A stretch of 64,000 nt of DNA. It comes from Mesorhizobium sp. B2-8-5. GTDB lineage: Bacteria; Pseudomonadota; Alphaproteobacteria; Rhizobiales; Rhizobiaceae. The notes beneath the pieces were generated by a model. The model made no database searches. It was not told the origin of the DNA and saw only the letters and a list, made by a program, of their open reading frames with translations. Where the stretch lies: contig NZ_CP083951.1 in NCBI RefSeq assembly GCF_006440675.2, positions 930,001 to 994,000 on the forward strand, read 5' to 3'. Positions 1-8,511 of the stretch are shown here, piece after piece. Each line of letters starts with the position of its first letter. Within the stretch, counting starts at the first letter, position 1. Made by a program: the position numbers and the translations under genes.

Positions 1-885
1 CTGACCGACGTGCCGAAGAAGCTCGCGGTCGTCGGCGGCGGCTATATCGGGCTCGAGCTCGGCATGGCTTTCGCCAAGATGGGCGCCAAGGTCACCGTGG
101 TCGAGGCCTTGCCGCGCGTGCTGGCGCAATATGATGCCGAGTTGACCCGGCCGGTGCTGAAGCGGCTCGGCGAGCTCGGCGTCGAGATGATTACAGGAGC
201 AAAGGCGAACGGATTGTCGACCAAGGGCGACGCGCTGCTGGTCGAGACATCAGACGGCAAGAATGCCAAACTCACCGCCGACAGCATCCTGGTGACGGTC
301 GGGCGCAAGCCGCTGACCGAGGGCTGGGGCCTGGAGCAGATCGACCTCGACAGGGCGGGAAAATTCATCCGCATCGACGACCAGTGCCGCACCTCGATGC
401 GCGGCATTTTTGCCATCGGCGACGTCACCGGCGAGCCGATGCTGGCGCATCGCGCCATGGCGCAGGGCGAGATGGTGGCCGAGATCGTCGCCGGCCACAA
501 AAGAAGCTGGGACAAGCGCGCCATTCCCGCGATCTGCTTCACCGATCCGGAGCTGGTCACCGTGGGCCTGTCACCGGAAGAGGCGAAGGCGCTCGCCGGC
601 GAGGTCAAGATCGGCCAGTTCCCCTTCGCCGCCAACGGCCGGGCGATGACCAAGCAGGGCGAGGACGGTTTTGTGCGGGTCGTGGCGCGCGCGGACAACC
701 ACCTGGTGCTGGGCATCCAGGCGGTCGGGCAAGGCGTGTCGGAACTGGCGGCAGCCTTTGGTCTCGCGCTCGAGATGGGCGCGCGGCTGGAGGACGTCGC
801 CGGCACGATCCATGCGCATCCGACGCAGGGCGAAGGTTTCCAAGAAGCGGCGCTGAAGGCGCTCGGCCACGCGCTGCATGTTTGA
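1..885 (+). CDS. lpdA: Dihydrolipoyl dehydrogenase, C-terminal part (cut by window edge)
   Basis: FAD-dependent E3 subunit that reoxidises lipoyl groups of 2-oxoacid dehydrogenase complexes using NAD+. The frame is open through base 1, so about 170 N-terminal residues, including the redox-active disulfide, lie outside the window. What remains shows the NAD-binding Rossmann motif GGGYIGLELG near its start, the second FAD motif GIFAIGDVTGEPMLAH in the middle, and the C-terminal dimerisation domain ending with HAHPTQGEG, which carries the active-site His-Glu pair of this family. The family is usually about 465 residues, so the preserved part is of normal length. The E1 and E2 subunits would be expected upstream. 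Mercuric or glutathione reductase is less likely because the HAHPT motif is typical of lipoamide dehydrogenase. Confidence 0.93.
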   Translation: MTDVPKKLAVVGGGYIGLELGMAFAKMGAKVTVVEALPRVLAQYDAELTRPVLKRLGELGVEMITGAKANGLSTKGDALLVETSDGKNAKLTADSILVTVGRKPLTEGWGLEQIDLDRAGKFIRIDDQCRTSMRGIFAIGDVTGEPMLAHRAMAQGEMVAEIVAGHKRSWDKRAIPAICFTDPELVTVGLSPEEAKALAGEVKIGQFPFAANGRAMTKQGEDGFVRVVARADNHLVLGIQAVGQGVSELAAAFGLALEMGARLEDVAGTIHAHPTQGEGFQEAALKALGHALHV

Positions 886-897
886 GTCCGGCGCCGG

Positions 898-960
898 TCG
901 ACCCCCACTCCGTCGAGCTTCGCTCGACACCTCTCCCCCGATCGACGGGGGAGAGGAAAG
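898..960. repeat. Palindromic repeat, family C, single half
   Basis: The stretch reads CCCCCACTCCGTCGAGCTTC, then CTCTCCCCCGATCGACGGGG and GAGAGG. The second part is a hairpin. The same sequence recurs as inverted doublets at 27764-27929 and 52902-53046. It lies between convergent genes, so it may act as a weak transcription barrier. Confidence 0.75.
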
Positions 961-966
961 GCGCCC

Positions 967-2070
967 TCAGCTCGCGAGCCGGCTCGCCATCTCGTGCTGG
1001 GCGTAGGCGCGGCCGAAGCGGTTGGCGAGGAAGGCGTCGAGGGCGATGTCTTCCTGGCGCACGAAACCCTTCGCCGGCAGCGAGCCGTCGGCCAGCATAT
1101 CGAGCACGGCGCAGATGCCGGAAGCGGTGGTGATCTGGATGGCGCTGCGCACGATGTTGCCGACGCGCTTGGAATAGATCTTGTTGGCGTAGGTCTCCTG
1201 CAGCAGGCGGCCGTTGCGGCGGCCCGAGACGGTGACGAAGACGATGACCACGTCCTGCATCGTCGCCGGCAGGGCGCTTTCAAAGATGTCCTTCAGCACA
1301 TCACGGCGATGGCGCAGCCCCAGATCGTTGAGCAGCGCCTTCATGATCGCGGCGTGGCCGGGGTAGCGGATAGTGCGGTAGTTCAGCGTGCGCACCTTGC
1401 CCTTCAGCGTCTCGGCGAGCGTGCCGAGGCCGCCGGAGGTGTTGAAGGCCTCGTAGGTAACGCCGTCGAGCGAGAATTCCTCGCGCTCCTCCAGCGGCGG
1501 CACTTCGATCAGCTCGCCCTCGACGATCGCCTCGCAGGGCTCGCAATATTCGTTGATGACGCCGTCGGTGCTCCAGGTCAGGTTGTAGTTCAGCGCGTTG
1601 GACGGATATTGCGGCAGCGCGCCGACGCGCATGCGCACGCTTTCCAGCGTGTCGAAGCGGCTGGCGAGATCGTTGGCGACGATCGAGATGAAGCCCGGCG
1701 CCAGGCCGCATTGCGGGATGAAGGCGTTTTTCGCCCCGCGCGCCAGCTCCTTCACCCGGCGGGTCGAGACCACGTCCTCGGTGAGATCGAGATAATGCAC
1801 GCCGGTGGCGGCGGCCGCCTCGGCGATGCGGGTGGTGAGGTGGAAGGGCGCGGCGCTCAGCACGGCGAATTTGCCGGCAAGCACCTTTTCCAGCTCGCCC
1901 GCGGCGGCGATGTCGAGCTCCTGCGTCTCGACGCCGGCCGGCAGTTCGGCGGCGGCAAGCTGGGCGGCCGAGCGGTCGACGAGCGTGACGCGATAGTCGC
2001 CCGTGGCGCTCAGCATTTCGGCGATGGTCGAGCCGATCTTACCGGCGCCGACGACAACGATGTTCTTCAT
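967..2070 (-). CDS. Saccharopine dehydrogenase family oxidoreductase
   Basis: A 367-residue NAD(P)-dependent enzyme with an N-terminal Rossmann fold (VVVGAGKIGSTIAEML, residues 4-19) and the C-terminal saccharopine dehydrogenase-like domain. The family contains saccharopine dehydrogenases, lysine 6-dehydrogenase and carboxynorspermidine dehydrogenase. The start at 2070 was chosen because the Rossmann fold begins directly after it; an upstream in-frame start would add 42 residues with no recognisable domain. The gene is divergent from an Lrp/AsnC regulator, and the space between them holds repeated motifs suited to Lrp binding. In this order such a pair usually concerns lysine or another basic amino acid, so lysine catabolism is the best guess. 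The exact substrate cannot be read from the sequence. Confidence 0.82.
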   Translation of the reverse strand: MKNIVVVGAGKIGSTIAEMLSATGDYRVTLVDRSAAQLAAAELPAGVETQELDIAAAGELEKVLAGKFAVLSAAPFHLTTRIAEAAAATGVHYLDLTEDVVSTRRVKELARGAKNAFIPQCGLAPGFISIVANDLASRFDTLESVRMRVGALPQYPSNALNYNLTWSTDGVINEYCEPCEAIVEGELIEVPPLEEREEFSLDGVTYEAFNTSGGLGTLAETLKGKVRTLNYRTIRYPGHAAIMKALLNDLGLRHRRDVLKDIFESALPATMQDVVIVFVTVSGRRNGRLLQETYANKIYSKRVGNIVRSAIQITTASGICAVLDMLADGSLPAKGFVRQEDIALDAFLANRFGRAYAQHEMASRLAS

Positions 2071-2088
2071 GATCAATATCCCCTGCCT

Positions 2089-2130
2089 ATCCTGATTTGG
2101 GCCAATCCTGATTTGGCCAATTCGATTGGC
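2089..2130. promoter_or_regulatory. Candidate Lrp/AsnC operator in divergent promoter region
   Basis: Two direct copies of ATCCTGATTTGG lie at 2089-2100 and 2105-2116, a 16-base period. They run into an inverted repeat GCCAAT-TCG-ATTGGC at 2116-2130. The region sits between the saccharopine-dehydrogenase-like gene and the Lrp gene. Repeated imperfect sites of this kind fit the multimeric Lrp family; the role is inferred. Confidence 0.5.
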
Positions 2131-2222
2131 GAGAATCTTCGCAACTTGCCTGTCGAAAGGAAGCGTGGAATCTGGCAATATGACGCCGAACTTCAAGCGA
2201 TATGCCGAAAGGTTTCGTCGAA

Positions 2223-2762
2223 ATGATCAGTGAAGCCGAACAAGCCCTGCTCACCCTGCTGCGCGCCAACGCCCGCGCCTCGACGGCTGAGCTGGCCAGA
2301 CAGCTCGGCGTGTCGCGCACGACGGTGCAGAGCCGCATCGAGCGGCTGGAGCAGCGCGGCATCATCGCCGGCTATGGGGTGAGGCTGTCGCCCGACTATG
2401 AGCAAGGGCTGGTCAAGGCGCATGTGCTGCTCACCGTGACGCCGAAGCTCGCCGACAAGGTGGTGCGCAGCCTGGAAGCGATGGCGCCGGTCCGCACGGT
2501 GCATTCGGTGAGCGGCAATTTCGACATGATCGTCATCGTCGACGCGCCGTCGATCCGGGATCTCGACGCGCTGCTCGACAAGATCGGCGCGATAGCGGAC
2601 CTCGTCGTCGATCATCCTGTCGACGCGGGTGGATCGGTAGCAACGCCTCAGATGTTCGCGGGGCGGCGAAGCTGCCGATCTTCCCCCTTGCGGGGGAGAT
2701 GGCCGGCAGGCCAGAGGGGGTTCGCCTCCCGTAGAGCGCCGACGCCTCCTTCGTCATTCTAG
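2223..2762 (+). CDS. Lrp/AsnC family regulator with frameshifted C-terminus
   Basis: N-terminal helix-turn-helix (STAELARQLGVSRTTVQSRI) followed by the RAM effector domain up to the residues DKIGAIA. A normal member ends about 20 residues later. Here the reading frame runs on through codons 2593-2762 into a repeat element and ends with an unrelated Arg-rich tail. In the neighbouring frame the expected family ending TSSSIILSTRVDR followed by a stop is intact at 2599-2640. So a small deletion of roughly 10 bases around 2590-2598 appears to have shifted the frame; a sequencing error is the alternative. The start at 2223 fits the usual short N-terminus and has GAAAGG about 10 bases upstream; an ATG at 2202 is also possible. 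It probably regulates the divergent dehydrogenase gene. Confidence 0.8.
   Translation: MISEAEQALLTLLRANARASTAELARQLGVSRTTVQSRIERLEQRGIIAGYGVRLSPDYEQGLVKAHVLLTVTPKLADKVVRSLEAMAPVRTVHSVSGNFDMIVIVDAPSIRDLDALLDKIGAIADLVVDHPVDAGGSVATPQMFAGRRSCRSSPLRGRWPAGQRGFASRRAPTPPSSF
2671..2722. repeat. RIME-like palindromic repeat, half copy (family B)
   Basis: Contains the hairpin CCCCCTTGCGGGGGAGAT followed by GGCCGGCAGGCCAGAGGGGG. The same half-element occurs at 3271-3410, 22856-22934, 37916-38084, 45951-46000 and 56591-56818. It resembles the Rhizobium-specific intergenic mosaic elements known from rhizobia; the family name is assigned by resemblance. The read-through tail of the Lrp gene is encoded here. 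Confidence 0.7.
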
Positions 2763-3267
2763 GGCGGAGCAAGGAGCGAAGCGACGCGCGCAGACCCTAG
2801 AATCCATGCCGTGACATTAGCCATAGAATGCAGCGGCCCAGAATAGCCGTTGGTAGTAGCGCCAGGTAAGATCGCCACGTGACAGGCTACGTCTACATGA
2901 CCGCGAGCCAGAAAGGCGGCACGATCTATATCGGCGTCACCAATGATCTTGCTCGTCGGATGCCCGAGCACAAGACCGGCCAAGGCTCCGGCTTCACCGG
3001 CCGTTACGGCGTGCAGCGTCTCGTCTGGTACGAAGAGCATTCACCGACGCCATCCAGCGTGAGACGTCATTGAAGCGCTGGCCACGCCAATGGAAGGTCG
3101 AATTGATCGAGAAGACCAATCCGGAATGGTTCGAGCTGTTTCGCGGAATTGGCTGGTGAGCGTTCTGGACCGTGGCGGCGCTCAACCGTCACGGCATGGA
3201 TTCTAGGGTCTGCGCGCGTCGCTTCGCTCCTTGCTCCGCCCTAGAATGACGAAGGAGGCGCCGGCGC
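2736..3267. mobile_element. Repeat-bounded element enclosing a GIY-YIG nuclease gene (family A, long form)
   Basis: The ends are 80-base inverted repeats, 2736-2815 and 3188-3267, which differ at one position. Each repeat is itself a hairpin bounded by ATTCTAGGG and CCCTAGAAT. Between them lies a GIY-YIG gene (2879-3159). The bases just inside the right repeat (3161-3197) closely match the right half of the core of the gene-free doublet at 55514-55694, and the bases inside the left repeat (2816-2851) resemble its left half. The gene therefore appears to sit at the centre of an otherwise ordinary doublet. This suggests a mobile unit whose shorter copies are deletion derivatives. No target-site duplication could be defined with certainty. 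Confidence 0.6.
2879..3159 (+). pseudogene. GIY-YIG nuclease family protein, frameshifted
   Basis: Starts with GTG at 2879 and encodes the GIY-YIG core of the small UvrC-N-like nucleases: GYVYMTASQKGGTIYIG, then NDLARRMPEH with the conserved Arg. The frame breaks near 3040-3047, after VWYEEH. In the next frame the protein continues as TDAIQRETSLKRW, which contains the conserved Glu in the RE-x-SLKRW motif, and ends with the usual Trp-rich tail and a stop at 3157-3159. Joined, the two parts give about 93 residues, the normal length. The gene is probably inactive here, or a sequencing error must be excluded. It lies at the centre of 80-base inverted repeats, which suggests association with the spread of that repeat family. 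Confidence 0.8.
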
Positions 3268-3270
3268 GAG

Positions 3271-3410
3271 GCCCCCCTCTCAAGGGGGGAGATTGGCAGC
3301 TTCGACGCTGGCACCTTTTCTGCAACATTGGTGATTGGCGAAAGCCGGCGTGACATCTGATCTCCCCCCTTGAGGGGGAGATGCCCGGCAGGGCAGAGAG
3401 GGGGGCGAAG
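3271..3410. repeat. RIME-like repeat, two-part copy (family B)
   Basis: Left part CCCCCCTCTCAAGGGGGGAG plus ATTGGCAG, a spacer with AACATTGGTGATTGGCGAAA, then the right part with a CCCCCTTGAGGGGG hairpin and ATGCCCGGCAGGGCAGAG. This fills the gap between the GIY-YIG element and the oxidoreductase gene. Confidence 0.75.
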
Positions 3411-3447
3411 GGACGCGACGTCCGTCATTTCGCTCGTGGTCTATCCC

Positions 3448-5481
3448 CTACGCCCTGCGCCTTTCCGGCCCCTCGTCCAGCCACGCCACATCCTCCGGCG
3501 TCAGCTTGATATCCAGCGCCTTGAGGCTGTCCTCCAACTCGTCCAGCGTGCGCGGGCCGATCAGCGGCACCGAGGGAAAGGGCTGCGCCAGCACGTAAGC
3601 CAGCGCGACATGGATCGGGCTCTTGCCGAGCTTTCGGGCCAGTTCGATGGCGCGGTCGCGGCGGCCGAAATTCTTTTCCGAATACCAGACCCGCACCAGC
3701 TCCTCGCTGTCATGCTTGTCGCGGCCGGCGCGGTCGGTGAAGAAGCCGCGGCCCTGGCTCGACCAGGCGAAGTTGGGCATCTGCCGCGCCGCCAGCCAGG
3801 CTTTCCAGGCGTCGGTCGACGAGGTGACGCAGCCGGCCCAGATCGGCTCCAGCATCTCGGCCAGCGAGAAATTGTTGGACAGCGCGCCGGGCTTCTGCCT
3901 GTCGTGCTTTTCGGCATAGGCAATCGCTTCATCCATGCGCTCCATCGTCCAGTTGGAGCCGCCGAACAGGCCGCGGATGCGGCCGGCCTTGGCCTCCGCG
4001 TCCATCGCATCGACGAATTCGCCGACCGGCACGTCCGGATTGTCGCGATGCATGAAATAGATGTCGACATGGTCGGTCTGCAGCCGGTCGAGCGACTGTG
4101 CCAGCTGCTTGCCGATGACGTCGGGATAGCAGAGCGGCGAATGCGCGCCCTTGGCGATGATCACCGATCGCGCACGCACGCCGCGATTGGCGAGCCATTG
4201 GCCAAGCAGCGTCTCGGTGTAGCCGGCGCCATAGACAAAGCCCGTATCGAACAGATTGCCGCCGGCCTCGAAATAGGCGTCGAGCAGGATCGAGCCGGAG
4301 GAGAAGCTGCGGAAATCCTCGAAGCCGAGCGCCAGCCGCGAGACGGGCATCGACAGGCCGGGAATGTCACGCTTGCCGATGGCGGCGCCGTTGGTGCTGA
4401 GCGGTCGGCCGGAAATGGTGTTGACACGCTTAGCGGGCTTCTCGATCTCGTATTCGAGCCCGACAGCGGCGCGCCATCTGTCGAGGACGCGCAGCGTGCC
4501 GAGGCTGTCGGCCCAGGACATGCCGGGCCAGGCGAATTCCTGCCGTCCGGCGAGGATCGCCTCGCCGGCGGCGTCGACCTCGAAGGAATAGAGGTGGCGG
4601 GTCTCGCCGAGGCTGATCACCTCGCGAGCGGCCCCGGACCGGATCACCTCGATCCGGCCCGGTCCGACATCGCGGTTGCCACCGGCGAACCAGAAATCGG
4701 GCACCTCGATGCGGCCCTTGGTGCCGAGGATACGCAGCACATTGTCCTGGTCGAGCGAGATGCTGCAGGAGATTTCGGCGACGATGCCGCCGGGAAAGTG
4801 CAGCAGCGCCGAGGCCCATTCGTCGACGCCGGACTGGCCGAGATGAGCGGTGCCCGTCACCTTGTCGGGCTCGAGGAAAGGCTGCCCCGCTGCAGCGCCC
4901 GCGATCAGCCGCGCCATCGACACCGGATAGCCGCCAACATCGAGGATGCCGCCGCCGGCGAGCTCGTTGGCGTAAAGCCGGTGCTCCGGCATGAAGCCCG
5001 GCATGGCGAAGCCGAAGCTCGACTTGATCATGCGCACCTCGCCGATGGCGCCGGACTTGATCAGCTCGACCAGCTGCAGCGTCTGCGGATGCAGCCGGTA
5101 CATGAAGGCTTCGCCGAGGAAGGTGCCGGCCTTGCGCGCCGCATGCATCATGGCGTCGGCTTCGAAGGCGGTCAGGGCCAGCGGCTTTTCGCATAAGACA
5201 TGCTTGCCGGCTTCGGCAGCCTTGATCGCCCATTCGGCATGACCGGGATGCGGGATCGAAATGTAGACGGCGTCGACGTCCTTGTCGGCAAGCAGCGCGT
5301 CATAGCCGTCGAGGATGCGTGCGCCCGGAAAGGTCTCGGCAAGGCCGGGCTTGGCGGGATTGCGGGCGCCGAGCGCGACCAGTTCGCCGGTGCGCGACCG
5401 CGCCACGCCGCCGGCAAAGGATTTGGCGATGCTGCCGGGCCCGAGGATGCCCCAGCGGATTTTCTTGGATGAGGATGTCAT
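3448..5481 (-). CDS. Fused Gfo/Idh/MocA oxidoreductase and aldo/keto reductase
   Basis: A 677-residue two-enzyme fusion. Residues 1 to about 340 form a Gfo/Idh/MocA dehydrogenase: Rossmann motif GILGPGSIAKSFAGG and the family signature EKPLALT. Residues from about 360 to the end form an aldo/keto reductase with the catalytic tetrad preserved: Asp in NLFDTGFVYG, Tyr in the same segment, Lys in IIAKGAH and His in FMHRDN. Start at 5481 has GGAG about 11 bases upstream; the longer frame adds 12 residues only. It is last in a carbohydrate ABC operon, so it probably oxidises or reduces the imported sugar or sugar alcohol. Both active sites look intact, so two successive redox steps on one substrate are possible; that is inference. 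Confidence 0.88.
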   Translation of the reverse strand: MTSSSKKIRWGILGPGSIAKSFAGGVARSRTGELVALGARNPAKPGLAETFPGARILDGYDALLADKDVDAVYISIPHPGHAEWAIKAAEAGKHVLCEKPLALTAFEADAMMHAARKAGTFLGEAFMYRLHPQTLQLVELIKSGAIGEVRMIKSSFGFAMPGFMPEHRLYANELAGGGILDVGGYPVSMARLIAGAAAGQPFLEPDKVTGTAHLGQSGVDEWASALLHFPGGIVAEISCSISLDQDNVLRILGTKGRIEVPDFWFAGGNRDVGPGRIEVIRSGAAREVISLGETRHLYSFEVDAAGEAILAGRQEFAWPGMSWADSLGTLRVLDRWRAAVGLEYEIEKPAKRVNTISGRPLSTNGAAIGKRDIPGLSMPVSRLALGFEDFRSFSSGSILLDAYFEAGGNLFDTGFVYGAGYTETLLGQWLANRGVRARSVIIAKGAHSPLCYPDVIGKQLAQSLDRLQTDHVDIYFMHRDNPDVPVGEFVDAMDAEAKAGRIRGLFGGSNWTMERMDEAIAYAEKHDRQKPGALSNNFSLAEMLEPIWAGCVTSSTDAWKAWLAARQMPNFAWSSQGRGFFTDRAGRDKHDSEELVRVWYSEKNFGRRDRAIELARKLGKSPIHVALAYVLAQPFPSVPLIGPRTLDELEDSLKALDIKLTPEDVAWLDEGPERRRA

Positions 5482-5539
5482 ATCAAATACTCCATGGGTC
5501 GCCGCCACGCCTGGCATGCCGGCAAAGAAAACTTGCGGG

Positions 5540-6625
<1,086 letters not shown>

Positions 6626-6636
6626 TGCGCTCCTTC

Positions 6637-7473
6637 CTACTTGACCGCGCCGGCGGCGATGCCGGCGATGAAATGACGCTGCAACAGCACGAAGACAACG
6701 AGCATCGGCACCGTCAGCATGACGGCGCCGGCCATGATGCCGCCCCACGAAACCTTGGTCAGGCCGATCAGCGTGCCGAGCGCCACCGGTGCCGTCATCG
6801 CGCCCGGCTGGCTGTTGATCAGCAGCGGCCAGAGATAGTTGTTCCACGAGGCGAGGAAGAGAATGATCGCGAGCGCCGCGAGCATCGGGCGGGCCAGCGG
6901 CAGCGCCACGAACAGGAAGATGCGCCATTCCTTGACGCCCTCGACGCGCGCCGCGTCGAACAGCTCCGCCGGCATCATCGAGAAGGCCTGCCGCATGAAG
7001 AGCACGCCCAGCGAATTGAACAGTGGCGGCACGATCAGCGCGATCCAGGTGTTGGCCAGAGCGAAGTCGCGCGCCACCATGATGAATTGCGGGATGAGCA
7101 CCACCGCGTAGGGCAGCGTGATGGTGCCGAAGATGATCGCCACCACCGCGCCCTTGCCGTGGAATTCGTAGCGCGCCAGCGCCCAGCCGGCCATCGAGGT
7201 GAGCAGCACCGAGAGGATCGTGTAGGTCACCGCGACCGAGACCGAGATGCCGATGGCGCCGATGAAATTGGTGTCACGCTGCAGGTTGGCGACATTGTCG
7301 AGGAAATTGTCGTGCGGCAGAAGCTCGATGCCGGGGCTGAAGATGCCGTTGTCGGGCATGGTGGAAAACACCACCATCATCCACAGCGGAAACAGCCAGA
7401 CCAGCGCCAGCGGCGTCAGGAAAAGATGCAGCGCAATGACGCGCCCGAGCCTTGCTTGCGAGCGCGAGGTCAT
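6637..7473 (-). CDS. Carbohydrate ABC transporter permease (UgpE/MalG type)
   Basis: A 278-residue inner-membrane permease with about six transmembrane segments. The EAA loop that contacts the ATPase is visible as EGVKEWRIFLFVALPLARP. The start ATG at 7471-7473 overlaps the stop of the upstream permease gene by four bases, which implies translational coupling. In this family the MalG-type subunit pairs with the MalF-type subunit encoded immediately upstream. Confidence 0.92.
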   Translation of the reverse strand: MTSRSQARLGRVIALHLFLTPLALVWLFPLWMMVVFSTMPDNGIFSPGIELLPHDNFLDNVANLQRDTNFIGAIGISVSVAVTYTILSVLLTSMAGWALARYEFHGKGAVVAIIFGTITLPYAVVLIPQFIMVARDFALANTWIALIVPPLFNSLGVLFMRQAFSMMPAELFDAARVEGVKEWRIFLFVALPLARPMLAALAIILFLASWNNYLWPLLINSQPGAMTAPVALGTLIGLTKVSWGGIMAGAVMLTVPMLVVFVLLQRHFIAGIAAGAVK

Positions 7474-8330
7474 TTCGGCTCCCTCATCAGCCAGAGCTGC
7501 ACCAGGGTGATGGCGATGGCCAGCCCGGCCATGGTGTAGGCGACGGCGGAAGCGTAGCCGAAATTGAGCGAGCGGAAGCCTTGGCGGTAGAGCAGCAGGC
7601 CGAGCGTCTCGGTGCCGCCGCCCGGTCCGCCGCGCTCGGTGATCAGGAACGGCTCGGTGAAGAGCTGCATGGTGCCGATGATCGACAGCACGGCGCAAAA
7701 GACGATGACCGGCTTCAGCAATGGCAAGGTGATGTAGAAGAATTGCTTCAGCCGGCTGACGCGGTCGAGTGTCGCCGCCTCGTAGACATCCTCGGGGATA
7801 GACTGCAGGCCGGCCAGGATGATGATGGCGTTGTAGCCGGCCCAGCGCCAGGTCACGGCGATCATGATCAGCGCCATGGCCGGCGTGACGTTGGAGAACC
7901 AGTCGATCTTGGGCAGGCCGACGCTGTTCAAGAGCTTGTTGACGATGCCGAAATCGAGGCTGAACATCAGCCGGAAGACGGCCGAATAGGCGACCTCACC
8001 GACCACCACCGGGGCGAAGAAGGCGAAGCGGTAGAGGCCGCGCGCCTTGAGCAGCGGCGAGTTCAGCAGCACCGCCATGACGATCGCCAGCGCAATCATC
8101 ACCGGCACCTGGATGACCAGGATCAGCAGCGTGTTCTTCAGCGCATTGTAGAAGGCGGGGTCGCCGATCAGGCGGCCCCAGTTGAAGGCGGGCGCGAAGC
8201 GCCACGGCACGGTGCGCGTCGCCTGGAAGGAGATCAGGAAGGACGAGATGATCGGCCAAATCCAGAAGATGGCGAAGATCAAGAGGTAAGGCGTGAGGAA
8301 GCGGTACGCGGTGGCGTTCTGGGTGCGCAT
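7470..8330 (-). CDS. Carbohydrate ABC transporter permease (UgpA/MalF type)
   Basis: A 286-residue permease with six predicted transmembrane segments. The EAA motif appears as EAATLDRVSRLKQFFYITLP. It begins MRTQNATAYRFLTPYLLIF, a usual start for this family with the first membrane helix directly after it. It overlaps the next permease gene by four bases. A doublet of palindromic repeats (8360-8500) separates it from the binding-protein gene, as is common where the binding protein must be made in excess. Confidence 0.92.
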   Translation of the reverse strand: MRTQNATAYRFLTPYLLIFAIFWIWPIISSFLISFQATRTVPWRFAPAFNWGRLIGDPAFYNALKNTLLILVIQVPVMIALAIVMAVLLNSPLLKARGLYRFAFFAPVVVGEVAYSAVFRLMFSLDFGIVNKLLNSVGLPKIDWFSNVTPAMALIMIAVTWRWAGYNAIIILAGLQSIPEDVYEAATLDRVSRLKQFFYITLPLLKPVIVFCAVLSIIGTMQLFTEPFLITERGGPGGGTETLGLLLYRQGFRSLNFGYASAVAYTMAGLAIAITLVQLWLMREPK

Positions 8331-8359
8331 TTCGCTTCCTCCTTTCGTCTTTCTTTCCC

Positions 8360-8500
8360 TTCTCCCCTTGTGGGAGAAGGTGGCCGCGAAGCGGCCGGAT
8401 GAGGGGTGTTCCAGCTTGGCAACGACGGCAATCCGTCCAACACCCCTCATCCGTCTTGGCGCTGCGCGCCAATCCACCTTCTCCCACAAGGGGAGAAGGT
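8360..8500. repeat. Palindromic repeat doublet (family D) between binding-protein and permease genes
   Basis: Two inverted copies of CTTCTCCCCTTGTGGGAGAA, each with GGTGG and a GC-rich second hairpin, separated by about 60 bases. Related doublets are at 60371-60553 and a half copy at 62220-62276. Such structures inside an operon can stabilise the 3' end of the upstream message; that role is inferred. Confidence 0.75.
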
Positions 8501-8511
8501 GAGGCGTCGCC

